NCBI GenBank assembly: GCA_024516035.1
Contig: CM044959.1
Span: 33,170,118 to 33,234,117 of the forward strand
Origin: Bactericera cockerelli
Taxonomy: Eukaryota > Arthropoda > Insecta > Hemiptera > Triozidae
DNA: 64,000 bases
Direction of reading: 5' to 3'
Part shown: one piece after another, positions 45,496 through 57,895 of the stretch
Layout: each line of letters opens with the position of its first letter
Position numbering within the stretch: position 1 is the first letter of the stretch
Notes under the pieces: generated by a model
Told to the model about the DNA's origin: nothing
Databases searched by the model: none
The model's input: the letters and a program-made list of their open reading frames with translations, nothing else
Translations under genes and position numbers: made by a program

Positions 45496-45793
45496 TTAAC
45501 ACGTTGAGCGCCGCATGATTTTGAGGTAAACTTTTGTCTGTTCCAAGCAAAAATTGGTCAATTTTCAAAATCATCTCAGCTACAAAATAAGATTGCTCAG
45601 AACCAAGACCATCACGTTATAGCTCTGTTCCACGGCAATAATTCCTTCATAAGAAATACATTGATACAACACCCCCATAGGGGCTTAGTGTACATAAACT
45701 AAAGTCATATTTTAAAGCCCCCATGTGGGTTTAGGTACCAGTTGATAGTATAGAAAAAGCCCCCATGGGGTCCTGCGGCGCTCAACGTGTTAA
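45496..45793. mobile_element. piggyBac-type MITE with TTAA duplication
   Basis: TTAA at 45496-45499 and 45790-45793 flanks an element starting CACGTTGAGCGCCGCA and ending TGCGGCGCTCAACGTG, a perfect 16-bp terminal inverted repeat. It is about 290 bp with no transposase. Inside are repeated GCCCCCAT words. TTAA duplication plus this terminal repeat is diagnostic of the piggyBac superfamily. Confidence 0.85.
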
Positions 45794-45944
45794 TTGAAAA
45801 GTTAGCTCATCCTGAACCACATAATTATATTTCTAATATGTGCGTTCAACCATTGTGATGACTTCAGAAATTGAATGTGGGTAAGTCATTACCAACATTC
45901 ATTCATAATATGTGATAGTTGTCAAATACTACCTAATACCTTTA

Positions 45945-46112
45945 TTTAAAAAAAAGGTTATTGTGCCCCAAAACTGCTTTCGCATTACTTCAGGGCACTC
46001 TACCTTTACATCCATGCCATTCCGGAAACGGAAAACTCGGTTAGAATATTCCGCTCCAGCCGGGATTCGAACCCGCAACCTCTTAACCACTCAGCCATGG
46101 AGGTCGGCTACT
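45945..46112 (-). mobile_element. tRNA-derived SINE (family F, copy 2)
   Basis: Minus-strand head: GCCGACCTCCATGGCTGAGT, GGTTAAGAGGTTGCGGGTTC, GAATCCCGGCTGGAGCGG. The body ends CCCTGAAGTAATGCGAAAGC, GTTTTGGGGCACAATAACC, then an A-rich tail. The A and B boxes are intact. Matches 2295-2515. Confidence 0.7.
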
Positions 46113-46164
46113 ACCTAATACCTATTAGACCCACACATCACACCATCTGCAAAAAATGGATTGA

Positions 46165-46315
46165 AGAAAGTGTTTTAGCTCGATCGATAAGGCGGCGGAT
46201 TCGTAACCTGGAAGCCAGTGCTTCGAGTCCCTATAGTATGGCAAACATTTATTGTAAAGTGAGTTTGAATAAATGTGATGTCATGACGTCACTTTTGTGA
46301 TTAACACGATAACCA
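46165..46315 (+). mobile_element. tRNA-derived SINE (family E, copy 1)
   Basis: Head TTTTAGCTCGATCGATAAGG, GGATTCGTAACCTGGAAGCC, GTGCTTCGAGTCCC, then GTTTGAATAAATGTGATGTC and GTGATTAACAC. The same blocks occur at 49085-49215. Confidence 0.65.
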
Positions 46316-46318
46316 TTT

Positions 46319-46508
46319 TTACTTTCCTCATCCTATAGAAAAGAAAGTAATGGAATCAACCATTAAGTTGCCTTTTTTGCGTTTTCCCTTTCTGCTGTTA
46401 CTCCTAAAGCTCAAACTGAATTCTGAGGAAGCACATAGGAACTTTTATGAAATAATGTTCAAGTTTTAATATTATACACAAAATGGTGAGCTTTGCCCCC
46501 CTCCCCCA

Positions 46509-46549
<41 letters not shown>

Positions 46550-46900
46550 GCACTCAGCAACTGACGCATTTTATATTTTTGGCTTAAACAATAAGTTTTC
46601 TTTTCCTCTCCCAAAAAGCTTTTTAACGAATTATTATTTGGATGAATTTTGAAGAGTAGAGGGGAAAAGGAGAGGAATTTTTGGGAATTTTGTACTAAAC
46701 CTTTTCAACATGGCTGGGCTGGGACAGGAAATTTTGAATTTTTTATAACTTCTTTACCTAAATTTCCTGTTGAAATTGTAGCACGAGTTATTCACCCGTC
46801 AGTCTAATCGCCTACGTAGATATAATAATAGATTTCTAAATGGGTTTTTATATAGATTAATATCTTTTTATGTATAGGTATAGATACCTGAGTATAATAT
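46319..46900. other. Hairpin end similar to family X, and a CT microsatellite
   Basis: 46319-46353 is a hairpin (TACTTTCCTCAT, then AGAAAAGAAAGTA) like the terminus of family X, but the sequence after it is not X. A (CT)n tract lies at 46511-46547. No coding sequence. Confidence 0.45.
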
Positions 46901-46916
46901 TTACCCACATAGATAT

Positions 46917-48926
46917 ACAGGGTGTAACAGACTAAATGTAAAATCTCTTAAGGGGTGGTAGTATAGATCATTTTCAACCATTAATGTCCTATAACACTTT
47001 TGATTTAACTCAGTGGTTCTCGAGATATTATTTTTTTAAATTATTTTTACAAGTCCCCTGCCGCTCGACAAAGAATGGCTCTTTGTCGCTCTAACTCCGT
47101 AAATACAGCAGATGAAGCAATAGATTTAACTTTTTCCATAAGATAACAATATTTCACTATTATTTAGAGACTAGATTTATTCTTAAAAAGTGCACACGTA
47201 CTGAAAAAAATCGGCAGCAGCGGAAAATTTATCGCGAACATGAAATCCACCTGAAACTTCAGCCGCCATTTTCTCAAAATACTGCCCTCATAAAGTATTG
47301 GTTTCATTTATGTAAAAACTTGCTTGAAGTCTTATCTTTCAGAAAATATGACACACTTGATATAAAACTTTCATTTTTTATTGAAACCAAGAGAAATAAA
47401 AAAAAAGTCAGTCAGTACTATTAACTGTACCTACTAGGCTACCATCCTACTTTTACCTAGGGAACTAATTTTTTTCTTCAATTTGACAAATTATGGTTGC
47501 CATTTATTTTCCAACGGCCCAAAAGTTTGCCTCAGTAGACTCTTAACTTGGAGGTCACTGGTTCGAGTCTCAAGTGTGGCAAATTAGTATGTACGTATCC
47601 ATGTATGATACTTTTAGCTGTGGTGCTTCAGAAATCAATATTAATCGTAATTGTTCATTTGTTCATAAGAGGAAAGGGTCTCAATGATAAAATGGTTTGA
47701 ATGAAATGAAACATAACAATGTACCTACATAGTTAACACCAACAGGTAAAGTTGGTACGGTAAATACTGAACATTCATAAGTTGGTACATAGAGGTACAA
47801 ATTATTATGTTAGTAGGTACCGAATTTTAATAAAACACATGGAATACTAAAATATTAAGGTCAATTAGTAGTCACCGTGGCAGAGTGAGTTAGCGTGCTA
47901 GGCGTTGCACGCATGGTGACCTGGGTTCGATCCCCAGCGGGACAGGAGTTTTTCTGCTCTGTACTTGGATGTTCGGGGTCCACTCATACCTCGTGAGGAA
48001 AAATGAGTAGTTACTTGTTACTTGTATGAGTAACGACCAGTGGCGGCATTACCAGAGTAAAAAAAAATTAATGTAATAGAATAATTCGAAAAGTAAAGGA
48101 GGCTCTTAGTAATGCTGCGCTACCCACAAAAAATGTGAAGAGGCCTTGTGCTTCACCACAAATAAAACCATACATACATACTAAAATATTAAGATCAATT
48201 AATCACGATCGTGGTGTCACAATAGCTCAAAGTCGTCTTACTAAATATTTGCCATACTTGAGACTCGAACCAGTGACCTCCAAGTTAAGAGTCCGCAGCC
48301 TTATCAATGAATCGACTGAGGCTAACTTTTTGAGCCGTTGGAAAGTAAATGACAACCATAATTTGTCAAATTGAAGAAAAAAATTAGTTCCCTAGGTAAA
48401 AGTAGGATGGTAGCCTAGTAGGTACAGTTAGTAGTACTGACTGACTTTTTTTTTTAGTTTCTCTTGGTTCCAATAAAAAATGAAAGTTTTATATCAAGTG
48501 TGTCATATTTTCTGAAAGATAAGACTTCAAGCAAGTTTTTACATAAATGAAACCAATACTTTATGAGGGCAGTATTTTGAGAAAATGGCGGCTGAAGTTT
48601 CAGGTGGATTTCATGTTCGCGATAAATTTTCCGCTGCTGCCGATTTTTTTCAGTACGTGTGCACTTTTTAAGAATAAATCTAGTCTAAATAATAGTGAAA
48701 TATTGTTACCTTATGGAAAAAGTTAAATCTATTGCTTCATCTAGTGTATTTACGGAGTTAGATGCCATTCTTTGTCGAGCGGCAGGGGACTTGTAAAAAT
48801 AATTCAAAAAAATAATATCTCGAGAACCACTGAGTTAAATCAAAAGTGTTATAGAACATTAATGGTTGGAAATGATCTATACTACCACCTCTTAATAGAT
48901 TTTACATTTAGTCTGTTACACCCTGT
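46917..48926. mobile_element. 2-kb palindromic element with CAGGGTGT ends
   Basis: Arms 46917-47583 and 48243-48926 are reverse complements with high identity (one 9-base length difference near 47075). Ends read TATACAGGGTGTAACAGAC and its complement, so a TA target and Tc/mariner-like MITE is possible. The inner edge of each arm contains a tRNA-like B-box word (GGTTCGAGTCTCAAG). The loop (47584-48242) holds a family C SINE. This may be one element with very long inverted repeats or two inverted copies. Confidence 0.75.
47873..48178 (+). mobile_element. tRNA-derived SINE (family C, copy 2) with long target duplication
   Basis: Head GTCACCGTGGCAGAGTGAGT and CCTGGGTTCGATCCCCAGCG, body CTGTACTTGGATGTTCGGGG, tail AATGCTGCGCTACCCACAAA and TTGTGCTTCACCACAAATAA. 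A direct repeat of about 22 bp (containing TACTAAAATATTAAG and TCAATTA) lies on each side, with one mismatch. Confidence 0.85.
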
Positions 48927-49084
48927 ATATTTTGATGCTATTTATTTATGTACAAGGTGTAAAGAAAATAGGTAATGGCTTTAACTTTAAGGAAGAATTC
49001 TAAATGTCTGTCATATTGTATTATTTTTTTATATATTTTTTTTTCATTCACTTAGAGCCTTCTTATTTTTTCAACCGACCGACC

Positions 49085-49215
49085 TCAGTTTAGCTTGATC
49101 GATAATGCGGTGGACTTGTAACCTGAAGGTCGGTAGTTCAAGTCAAGGTTTCAGGGTAGATTTAATAAAGCTAGTTTGAGTACTACTTCTGATGTCACGA
49201 AAGTGATTAACACAA
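49085..49215 (+). mobile_element. tRNA-derived SINE (family E, copy 2)
   Basis: CAGTTTAGCTTGATCGATAA, GGACTTGTAACCTGAAGGTC, GTAGTTCAAGTC, then GATGTCACGAAAGTGATTAA, as in the 46165 copy. Confidence 0.65.
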
Positions 49216-51299
49216 ATATTTATGATAATTTTATAACTAATTTCTTAAACCATCACTCAGTAACCTAAATGTACAAGGTATGAACTTGTTCTTGGGTAGG
49301 TGTAACCGTATAATCTCCATTTTTAATTCCATGTGGTTTGAAGAGTCCACTTGAGGGACACTTCAAGTTTCAGAATAAAATTATCTTCATATTCTCATTC
49401 AAATAAAAGATGATCCCCTAAGGAATTCTTATGGTCCAGATGTGTGGTGGGTTGCCTCAAGAGGTCCCGTGTTGGTTTACTATGATTCATTCAGATGTGT
49501 CGATGAATGAACTTCACAGATGAGGCGAATGACTCGGCCGAAATAAACTCCTAAACCTTTTCATCTTGAAAATATTTACTTTTCATTTTTATACAATAAA
49601 AATACCTGTGGATAAGAGCGATACCTACCAAAGATATTCAATTGATATACATATCTACACTTTTTATATTTATGAACAAATTTTCGGAATAATTTTAATA
49701 GTGAAATGCAGTGCATAATAGAATTTTTCTTATAATGTTATAAAATTCTTTCCCAGGGTGTTGATCTAAGAACAGAAGAAGAAAAAGAACATTGAGTAAG
49801 AAATATCAAAAAATATAATTAGGTACCTCTTTCTTCTTCTTCTTCTTCTTCAAGACGTTTAAATGATTTTAAAAGGAATTATACCTAGCTAGGATACTGT
49901 TACGTCGACGTTAAGAAAAAACCCTATTTAGGTAAATGCCAGTCGGGTGATCTATTTTGGCGGTATCTTTGTTAGCTGAAGTTCTAAAGACATCATAATC
50001 TGGTTCCGTAATTATTATAATCCAGCTTCTCTATACACAACGTGTTTGAGGACACTTCCGCACATTATGTGTAAGTAATTCCCGAGATTGGTTTTTAATC
50101 CCACATCCAGGACATGGTTCTGCCGACCCCATCCAGGAGAGGTAAGGCGAGTCCCAGGATTGTGATTAACGTTTTGTTTTTACGATGCCTCACATCTGAC
50201 AGTTCTACTTCGGGACTTTTTACTTTATTGAGTGCCAAGGAGTAAATTATGAGGCAGCAGTTACTGGGTTCCCCTGACAGGTAAGGTAACTGAGGCATAG
50301 TTAGGTGACTATTCTGTTCATCTCTTGTATTTGATTATTTATGTTTCCTTTGTGTGGGTTGTGGCCATTTAGAGCGGATCTTTAACTACCTCGTAAAACT
50401 ATTAATTTGTCCCCAAGTATGAGAGATCATGAGTAGGCGTAATTTTTATATCGCCTACCTATGTACCTATGTTCTCTCATAGTAATTATTTTGAGATTTT
50501 TGACTAATATAGGGAGTAGGATAGCGTTTACTAAAAACCTTTTTCATGGGAAAATATTAACCAATTTATAGACAGTTCATATCACGACTAAACTTGTGAT
50601 ATGCATTTATATTTCCGTTGTTTTAGTGAGAAGGGGCGAAATAAATAGACAAATTCTATATCACAAGTCATTGCTAAGCGTCGGTTTTCCCTATTTTACA
50701 CAGTACGCAATCCGTGACTTAGCGCCACGGAGCTATTACAAAAACGTCTATTAATTCCGCCCTAGGTACCTATATAAAGTGATTTTTTCTGCAATAATGA
50801 ACAGTGAAGGAACACCTATTACTTTAAAAAGCACATCCTATGAGTTAGTCTAGGTAAATGTCGAAGTATATTTATACTTATTATAATATTTATATACCGT
50901 CACTTTCAACAGTTTCAACTACATAATATTTAAGTTTTCTTGCGACGCCGCGCTGACCCGACCGACGGGTAGTTTTTCCTTTTATCTTTAGGAAACTCCT
51001 CACCCAGCCTGAGTAGGACCAGATGGGTCGCTTGGGTAATCACATCGGATGGATTGAAAATTTAACAGTCTTCTCTATGTTAGACACTCACTCGTAAGTT
51101 TATTTATATTTTTCCAAGTAAATTATGCAAAGTAAGTATCTACCTACTACCTATATGTATTGGTTCTGTAAATAAACCTTGATCAACTTTGTTTCGTAAT
51201 TTTCTTAGTTAATCTCAAACGCAGTTTAGTATAATTATGTTTTAAGTTAAATTCGAAAAGCTAACAAACATTAGAAGTCACAATTTCACACACAACATT
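49216..51299. other. Gene-free stretch
   Basis: A short (TTC)n run lies near 49830-49850. At 50993-51025 ACTCCTCACCCAGCCTGAGT looks like a scrap of the 5S-SINE body (minus strand). At about 51263-51320 a 28-bp word is tandemly duplicated (TTAGAAGTCAYAATTTCACA). No coding sequence recognised. Confidence 0.45.
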
Positions 51300-51319
51300 A
51301 GAAGTCATAATTTCACACA

Positions 51320-51725
51320 CAATACGCGTTGAGTGACGGGGACACCCAGGAGCGAACATGAAGAGGAAAGTATTGGATTTCAGGACCAGCTCTTGACAAG
51401 GCAGAGGCAGAGCCGTACCCAGGAAACGCCAATTACTCTCGATGACAACTCAAAGGTCCCAGAGGTCTCAGGTCTTCTCTATGTCTCATTACTATGTATT
51501 TTTGTACATACCATTCTAAAATGTCAATCTAAAAAGTTAAGTGGCAGAGAATGCCTAAGGCATTAACTTCGCCCCGGATTACAATACATTGTACATTTAA
51601 ATTTAAATATTTTCTTTTCTATATCTTATTTTGTAAATATTGTTAATTTTTTTTTTATCTTTGTTAATAATTTATTGTTCTTTGTATTGTATAAAAAATA
51701 AAGTGTAAATAAATTAATAAATACC
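51320..51725 (+). mobile_element. Probable 3' end of a non-LTR retrotransposon
   Basis: A 77-codon frame (51333-51566) is followed by an AT-rich 3' UTR that ends AATAAAGTGTAAATAAATT and AATAAATA, a simple-sequence tail typical of several LINE clades. The peptide itself shows no RT motif. It could equally be the last exon of an unknown gene. Confidence 0.35.
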
Positions 51726-51947
51726 GATCTCACTCAGTAACTCGATCGAAATGGCAGTGGATAATTGGATATCGCAATCTGGAGGTCGATTCAAGTACTT
51801 TGTACGGCAAAAAATTGTTAAGACGAGAATTTTGATCAACACAAATATTATAAGTTTTTCATTAAAGAATACAATTGGACGGATTGGACCAGAAAGAGAA
51901 AAATGGGGAAGAGAAACATCAACTCCTACAGCCAACACATGAAAAAA

Positions 51948-52601
51948 AATCTGGTGTAAACATCACACGACTTTCCTTATCATAATTATAAGGAATTGGA
52001 ACAGGACCAAAAGCCACTGGTGACTCAAAGGTAACATTTAGCTAAAAATCAATATCAAATTCGTAATCAGCACCTCAAAATCATTGGATTTGATATGTCA
52101 CAAACCCCATCTACGATAAATAATAAAAAAGTTAATCAAAGCGGGTCCCCCCCAAAATACCGGTAAATTGGGGCCGAGGTCCAAAAAGTTCAAGATATCA
52201 AAAAAATGATCAGAAGAGACCCCTATTATTTTTTTAATCTAAGACATAATTGTTCTCTAATATTTTTTTGTATCTTTAACCAATTCAAAGAAGCGGCACT
52301 TGCGGCCAATATTTGCGGTCCTGCGGCCGCAGTCTGCGGCCGATTGCAACCAAAAGTTTCGTGGTTCGTCTGGTGTATAATTATAATTAGCATACCAAAT
52401 TTCAAGTCTCTAGCTCTTACCGTTCTCGAGATATCCTGTTTACACACAGACAGACAGACAGACAGACAGACGCACGGACCAATGGCTGAAAACAACTTTT
52501 TTGGTATCCTGAGGCTATAATTCGTCCAGAAATGTGAAAAACTGGGTAGGTCAAATTTTCGACGAATACAATACTTTCCTTATTATAGGATAAGGAAAGT
52601 A
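51948..52601 (-). mobile_element. MITE-like element, family X (copy 2)
   Basis: Opposite-strand copy of 24545-25190: right end TACTTTCCTTATTATAGGATAAGGAAAGTA hairpin (52572-52601), inner blocks CTAGCTCTTACCGT, (CAGA)n at 52447-52469, TCCAGAAATGTG, and left end CTGGTGTAAACATCACACG before ACTTTCCTTATC. The termini and the extension agree in both copies, so they define the family. Confidence 0.75.
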
Positions 52602-53053
52602 AAAATTGGGGCCCAAGACACATAATATAAGTATACTGTCTTAGATTACGTAGTATGCGTGTCTTTTATTTATGTATGTATCTCTGCAAAAAGGTTCATA
52701 ATAATATAGACAAAGATTCATAATAATATAGATATAGACAAAACTTTTGAAATGTATTGATTTTGACGGAATTTAAAGTTTAAAATTAACTTACCTACAT
52801 AGTCTTGTGCAACATTTGGTATTGTTTTAGAGGATGTGCTAAAACTACCAAAACAGACATGTCATCAGAACATCATGGGATAAAAACTCCTTTAACATTT
52901 TTGTATCCTCGGAAGAAAAACTTAATAAATAATACTTTTACCATTATTGAGACTCAAAACTCCGTCCAGGCTGTGAGTCGTATTAGCATACGTTGTAAAA
53001 AAAAGAAAGTGTATAGATGTTTGTTTCTCCATGAAAGTAATTCCATTTTTTGG
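52602..53053. other. Gene-free stretch
   Basis: AT-rich, ends in an 18-base G-run (53051-53070) that belongs to the neighbouring SINE tail. Confidence 0.5.
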
Positions 53054-53190
53054 GGGGGGGGGGGGGGGGGTTTCATTTCGCTTTCAACTCCATGAATCAC
53101 GACGGGGATTTTACCTTCGGTTGGTTTACCTTGGTTTTAACTTCAGTGGTAGAACGAGAATACTGTATTCAACGTACCATCGACGCTGGC
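53054..53190 (-). mobile_element. 5S-rRNA-derived SINE, internally deleted
   Basis: The minus strand starts GCCAGCGTCGATGGTACGTT and GAATACAGTATTCTCGTTC. It then jumps to GGTAAAATCCCCGTCGTGAT and AGTTGAAAGCGAAATGAAAC, and the tail is a long C-run (G-run on the plus strand). The middle of the head and body is missing. Confidence 0.7.
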
Positions 53191-53539
53191 TATGAAAGCA
53201 GTTCCATTGCTTTTCGAGTACTCTGTGTTGGGTGGCAGCCCGATATCTTCTGTCATCACAGGTATCAATCAATTTGATATGATAAGAATACGGACTTTAT
53301 AAAGCTGAATAAAGCGGCAACAGAATAAATGTTTACTTTAGTCCCTCCCCACCTCGGCTCCCCTGGCTCTGAGTACATTGTGAATAGCATCAGGGCTTGG
53401 AAATCATGAGCCTCGGAGAGCACACTTTTCAAATCAGGGCCGAAAAATAGGGGAGACGAGAGGGGGAGAGATAAATAACTTACTCGCTCCCATATGTACC
53501 TATTGTAATGATAATAATATCGCCTTTTTTATATTGCCC
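53191..53539. other. Gene-free stretch
   Basis: Nothing recognisable. Confidence 0.5.
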
Positions 53540-53710
53540 CATTTGGACTAAACTAATGAGTCCCATTATAACAGCAGCAAGACCAAGACGTACCTATTAG
53601 TATGTGGTCAAAATCCCAAATGGGAGGATAACTTGTCATGTCCCGGTTGGGTTTCGAACCCACAACCTCTGGATTAACAGTCAGGCGCCTTCGCTACAGA
53701 GTTATGCACA
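53540..53710 (-). mobile_element. tRNA-derived SINE (family D-like)
   Basis: Minus strand: TGCATAACTCTGTAGCGAAG, CGCCTGACTGTTAATCCAGA, GGTTGTGGGTTCGAAACCCA, then a body ending near CATTTGGACTAAAC on the plus strand, which resembles 28320-28400. Confidence 0.55.
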
Positions 53711-56700
53711 ACCTATAGTTCTATGTAAATTTACAAAGGCACTTTGGGTCAAATTATAAAATAAGACTTATACGAGGATAATAGAGGACTCTAATGCGAG
53801 ATATATTTTAATGCTGAGCTGTGGGAAAATAATCTGAAATAATAATCTGAAACGGCTTAGAATCTTGAAATGGTTCCTGGTTCCCAATACAGACTGGAGT
53901 TTTGTTATTTTAAAAAATAATATAAATTAAGCTCGATCGTAATAATTGAATTGAAATTGAGGGTAGATAGTTTAAAGAGAGAGGGTGGTAGAGAGAAAGA
54001 GAAGTGGGGGGTGCATACATTATGTTCTGAAACCACCCCTACAAGGCTTGAGCTTAAAGAGGTGCACGAGAAAGATGGGAGTGAGGGAGATAAATTGAAT
54101 AAATACTTATCCTAAGTTTAGCCTGAGGCAATATTGTTTCAGATCGATGGATTTACGTCAGTTGTGGCAATTTACTGAATGAGTGACTATCCTGATAGAT
54201 GTATTGGGAATATTAAGATATAAGTTTTCTTCTTCGAAATATAAATTTATGTACAATTGTACATACATAATAAAAGTAATTTATTTTTGACATCAGCTAT
54301 TTCGGTGTAACCCATGTCCCATGACATCCACATTATTTACTTTTGTTCAAACTAATTTAGTTTTTATCGATTATAGGACTGTCAACTGTATAATGAAAAA
54401 ACTCCTAGGAAAAGCTCATCTATTTGACCAAAAAAAAAGAAACTTTTCTTCGTATATTCTACTCTACATAGGAAACAGTTAAAATAAGTAGCGATCAAGC
54501 AAGTGGGGTAAAGAACTTTTACAGATACAATTTTTATCTTCGTATAATTATAAAGTTTGGAGAGAACTGTTAAGAACCTCACTAAGCTGCAAGTCCTCGA
54601 TAGGAACTAATCCCACCGCCCCCCAAAACATAATCCTCTTCTCTTTAGGGCCCTGGGTACCAACCCTACGAACTATCAAATCCCACACGAAACTTCTTAG
54701 ATAGGAAAAAGAAAACAAGTTGTATCCATTTTTGTTTGTTCAGGCGGTTCCGAACCCACTTAAACCTGGAATTTAATTTCCAACACCCACAACTAACGCT
54801 TATTATTCTAACTATTTTTATGAATGCTTTCGATGACACTCTTTCCTCTCTTCTCTTCTTTGATGTGAGGATGCTGGAATGTGTGGCATGTCACATTGTG
54901 GAGTGATCAAGTGCTTTCGGAGAGGAATTTCAAATAGATGAAACTATTATTGATCGTGAATTAAACCACTGGTAAATTCATGAACTTCAATCTACTTCTT
55001 AGAGGTATTCAAAAAATTAGATTTTGTTCTATTTAGCAGGTCTGTTCTTAGGTATATGTTTTTTCCATTAACTACCTACAAGTCCTAAACGTGTTCGAAG
55101 AAAATTGAAGGCAGAAATGTTGAAATCCACCGGTTAAAATAATCTTAAATAATTAGGTACCAGTTAAATTGTTAAAAGAATACTACTTATTTCATAGAAA
55201 AGCTGTTCTTTCTGGAAAATAAACTTTTGAGAACTCTGAGTGTTGTACGAAAGGATTGATTAATCCAATATCAATTGTAAAACTAATGTAATTAAGCATT
55301 TACTCAATCCTTTCTTTGAATAATTGTAAAAAAAAAAACTATTAAAAACATTATTAAATTAATTCGAAACAAAAAAGTTAAAACGGGCACCCATAAGGTC
55401 CCTCAGAAGAATCCAGCTAATCGGTCTTCCTACTGCTTTTGCTAGTGTTTATTTTAGTGTCATGATTATCCTGTGCTCCAGAACACGCTAGACACATTGG
55501 AACCAGGACCTCTGGAACTCCCGTGCTGCGATGGAATGATCTTAATGTTATTTTATTCTGCCCCAGACATGCTGGAACCATAGCTGTTTTAACACTCGGA
55601 TTTTTTTTGCTTTATCATCGCCAAGAAGCTCCTCTCAAACCAGACATGACACCTCCTCGATTAACTCAAGTATTTACTTTAGAATTATCTATGCTTGATT
55701 AAAACAAGTATTTACTTGAGTATTATGCACGCTTAAGTCTATATTTACTTAAGACTAATGCTTGATTAATCAATTGTAAAATGATTGTCGGATTTGTCGG
55801 ACAACGTCAACTCTTCTTCAAGACTCTCATCATTAGCTTTCTAAGGGATCACTTAGATGAGTTACTAGAGATTCCCCTACTCTCAAATTACAAGTCAAAA
55901 GAAAATTTGTAGAAAAATTGTTATCTTCATTAACCGGCCTTCTCGACGAAAAAAATCTGGAAATTCCAGAGAAAATAACTGACGAATAAATTATTAAGTG
56001 AAAGTACGACGATAAATCATAGTAGGTACCTAATTAGGTATATCGCACAAAAACATATACTTAAGGATGTCAAACTATATTTTAGCCACAGCATAAAGTG
56101 TAAGTACCTAAAGAATTATTCTACCAACATAATACCTATTACCTATGTAGCCAGCTAGCCAGTTATATCGATAGGTATCAAATTCATTGTTAAAAATAAA
56201 TTTTAACGCTTTGTTTCATGTATTTTAATTAGAATAAAATTACTAAAACCTTAATAAACTCTTTCAAATTCACAGTAAAAACTTGAGTCAAAATTTCAAG
56301 TAGGTAATTGCAGAAATTATGAACCCGATATTGCCGCGTCGCGTCGGTCGACACTTAAGTGATACCTTCATGCAAGAAATAAGTGGTATCAAACTTGGCT
56401 TGAAGAGGGTATAACAAGGCAGGAAAATGATGATGACGGTATGGACAAAGATCATGCAAGCTGGATTGGTGAAAACCCTGGAACCTTGAGAACCACGAAT
56501 GAAGAAAGTAGCTGGATTGTATAGAAACTTACATTTTCATCGGACACATTTTATTGATATTCACTTTTTACCTTTATTATTTGTTTTGTTAAAAAGTCAC
56601 CATTTAAAATAATTATTTATCTATAAATTCTCATCTAACTTAGTGTAAGTATACAAGTATATTATTATGTAATTATTAATACTATTTACCTAGTAATTTA

Positions 56701-56880
56701 CCTACGCTAGACTCTTTCTGAACAAGTAAAGTGTAATATATTTTTAGGTATGCAATTCGTAACTTCTGATGCCACTAACAATAAAAAAAATAAACAAAAA
56801 AAATACTAAATTTTGCATTTATATAAAGATTGTGAGAAAAACGGAAATTGGCATTTTTCCTCTCCAAAAAGTGATTGGCA
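53711..56880. other. Gene-free stretch with small direct and inverted repeats
   Basis: At 55247-55314 GAAAGGATTGA and TCAATCCTTTC form an 11-bp inverted pair. At 55670-55760 a unit of about 40 bp (AAGTATTTACTTGAG) is repeated three times with divergence. The short frames at 54382-54582 and 56769-57035 have no domain. Confidence 0.45.
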
Positions 56881-57113
56881 GCCAGCGTCGATGGCGCGTT
56901 GAATGCACCGGTTCTCGTAGGATCACTGAGGTTAAGCAACGTCCAGCGAGGTGAAGACTTCGTAATGCTGGTATTCAGGCCCAGCCCAGGCTGGGTGAGA
57001 TTAATGTGGGTAGCAGGTTTGTGAGTCTCCTGCAAATGGAGGGTAACACCCCCGTCGTGATAAGTATGACCATGCAGTTGAAAGCGACGTTAAACCTAAA
57101 TTAAAAAGAAAAG
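56881..57113 (+). mobile_element. 5S-rRNA-derived SINE with target duplication
   Basis: Head GCCAGCGTCGATGGCGCGTT, GAGGTTAAGCAACGTCCAGC, GAGGTGAAGACTTCG. The body has CCAGGCTGGGTGAGATTAAT and the end GACGTTAAACC with a short A-rich tail. AAAAGTGATT flanks both ends (56867-56877 and about 57110-57119). The C-box region is deleted. Confidence 0.85.
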
Positions 57114-57239
57114 TGATTTGTAATAAGAGCTCGTATTTCCAGTCCGTCAGTGATTCAAGTCCCAAACACCACAGAAAATCTGAGGACAGAGAAAACGAAT
57201 AATCCAAATAATGAAAGAAATTTTATCATTTTAGGTGTG

Positions 57240-57597
57240 AGGAATTTCAAATTAAGATGTAACTAAAGAAGACCTCAAATTCCGATGGAAAACTCCAAAT
57301 TAAGACGCCAGATTCCGATGAAAAAAGGAAACCAAATTCCCCATAAAAAACTCCCAAATTGAGATAACTACAAGAAGACTCCAAATTTCGATGTAAAACT
57401 CCAAATTAAGACGTAACAAAAGGGAGACGCCAAAATCAGATGAAAAATTTACTCCAAATTCCTAAGTAAAACTGCAAATTCCAAAGTAAAATCCAAACTT
57501 GAGATGTTACTACAAGAAGGCTCCAAAATCCAATGAAATACTCCAAATTTAGATAAATACTATTAGAGAAGACAGCGAATTCCTATATAAAAAATCC
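57240..57597. repeat. Degenerate satellite of about 50 bp, part 1
   Basis: Irregular tandem units of the form GACTCCAAATTCCGATGTAA, AACTCCAAATTAAGA, TGTAACTACAAGAA. The period drifts because of indels. The series resumes after the SINE at 57896 and after the Y element at 58807. Confidence 0.7.
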
Positions 57598-57599
57598 GT

Positions 57600-57895
57600 G
57601 GTCACCGTGGGCGAGTGAGTTAGCGCGCTAGGCATTGCACGCACGGTGACCTGGGTTCGGTTTCCAGCGGGGCAGGCATTTTTCTGCTCTGTATTTGGAT
57701 GTTCGGGGTCCACTCATACCTCGTGAGGAAAAATGAGTAGTTACTTGTATGAGAAACGACCAGTGGCGACATTACCAGAGTAAAAAGAAATTAATGTAAT
57801 AGAATTCGAATGAAAGTGAAGGAGGCTCTTAATAATGCTGCGCTACCCACAAAAATTGTGAAGAGACCTTGTGCTTGACCACAAATGAAAAAAAA
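57600..57895 (+). mobile_element. tRNA-derived SINE (family C, copy 3)
   Basis: Head GTCACCGTGGGCGAGTGAGT and ACCTGGGTTCGGTTTCCAGC, tail AATGCTGCGCTACCCACAAA and GACCACAAATGAAAAA. Flanked by AAAAATCCGT on both sides (about 57588-57599 and 57892-57903), so it inserted into the degenerate satellite. Confidence 0.85.
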
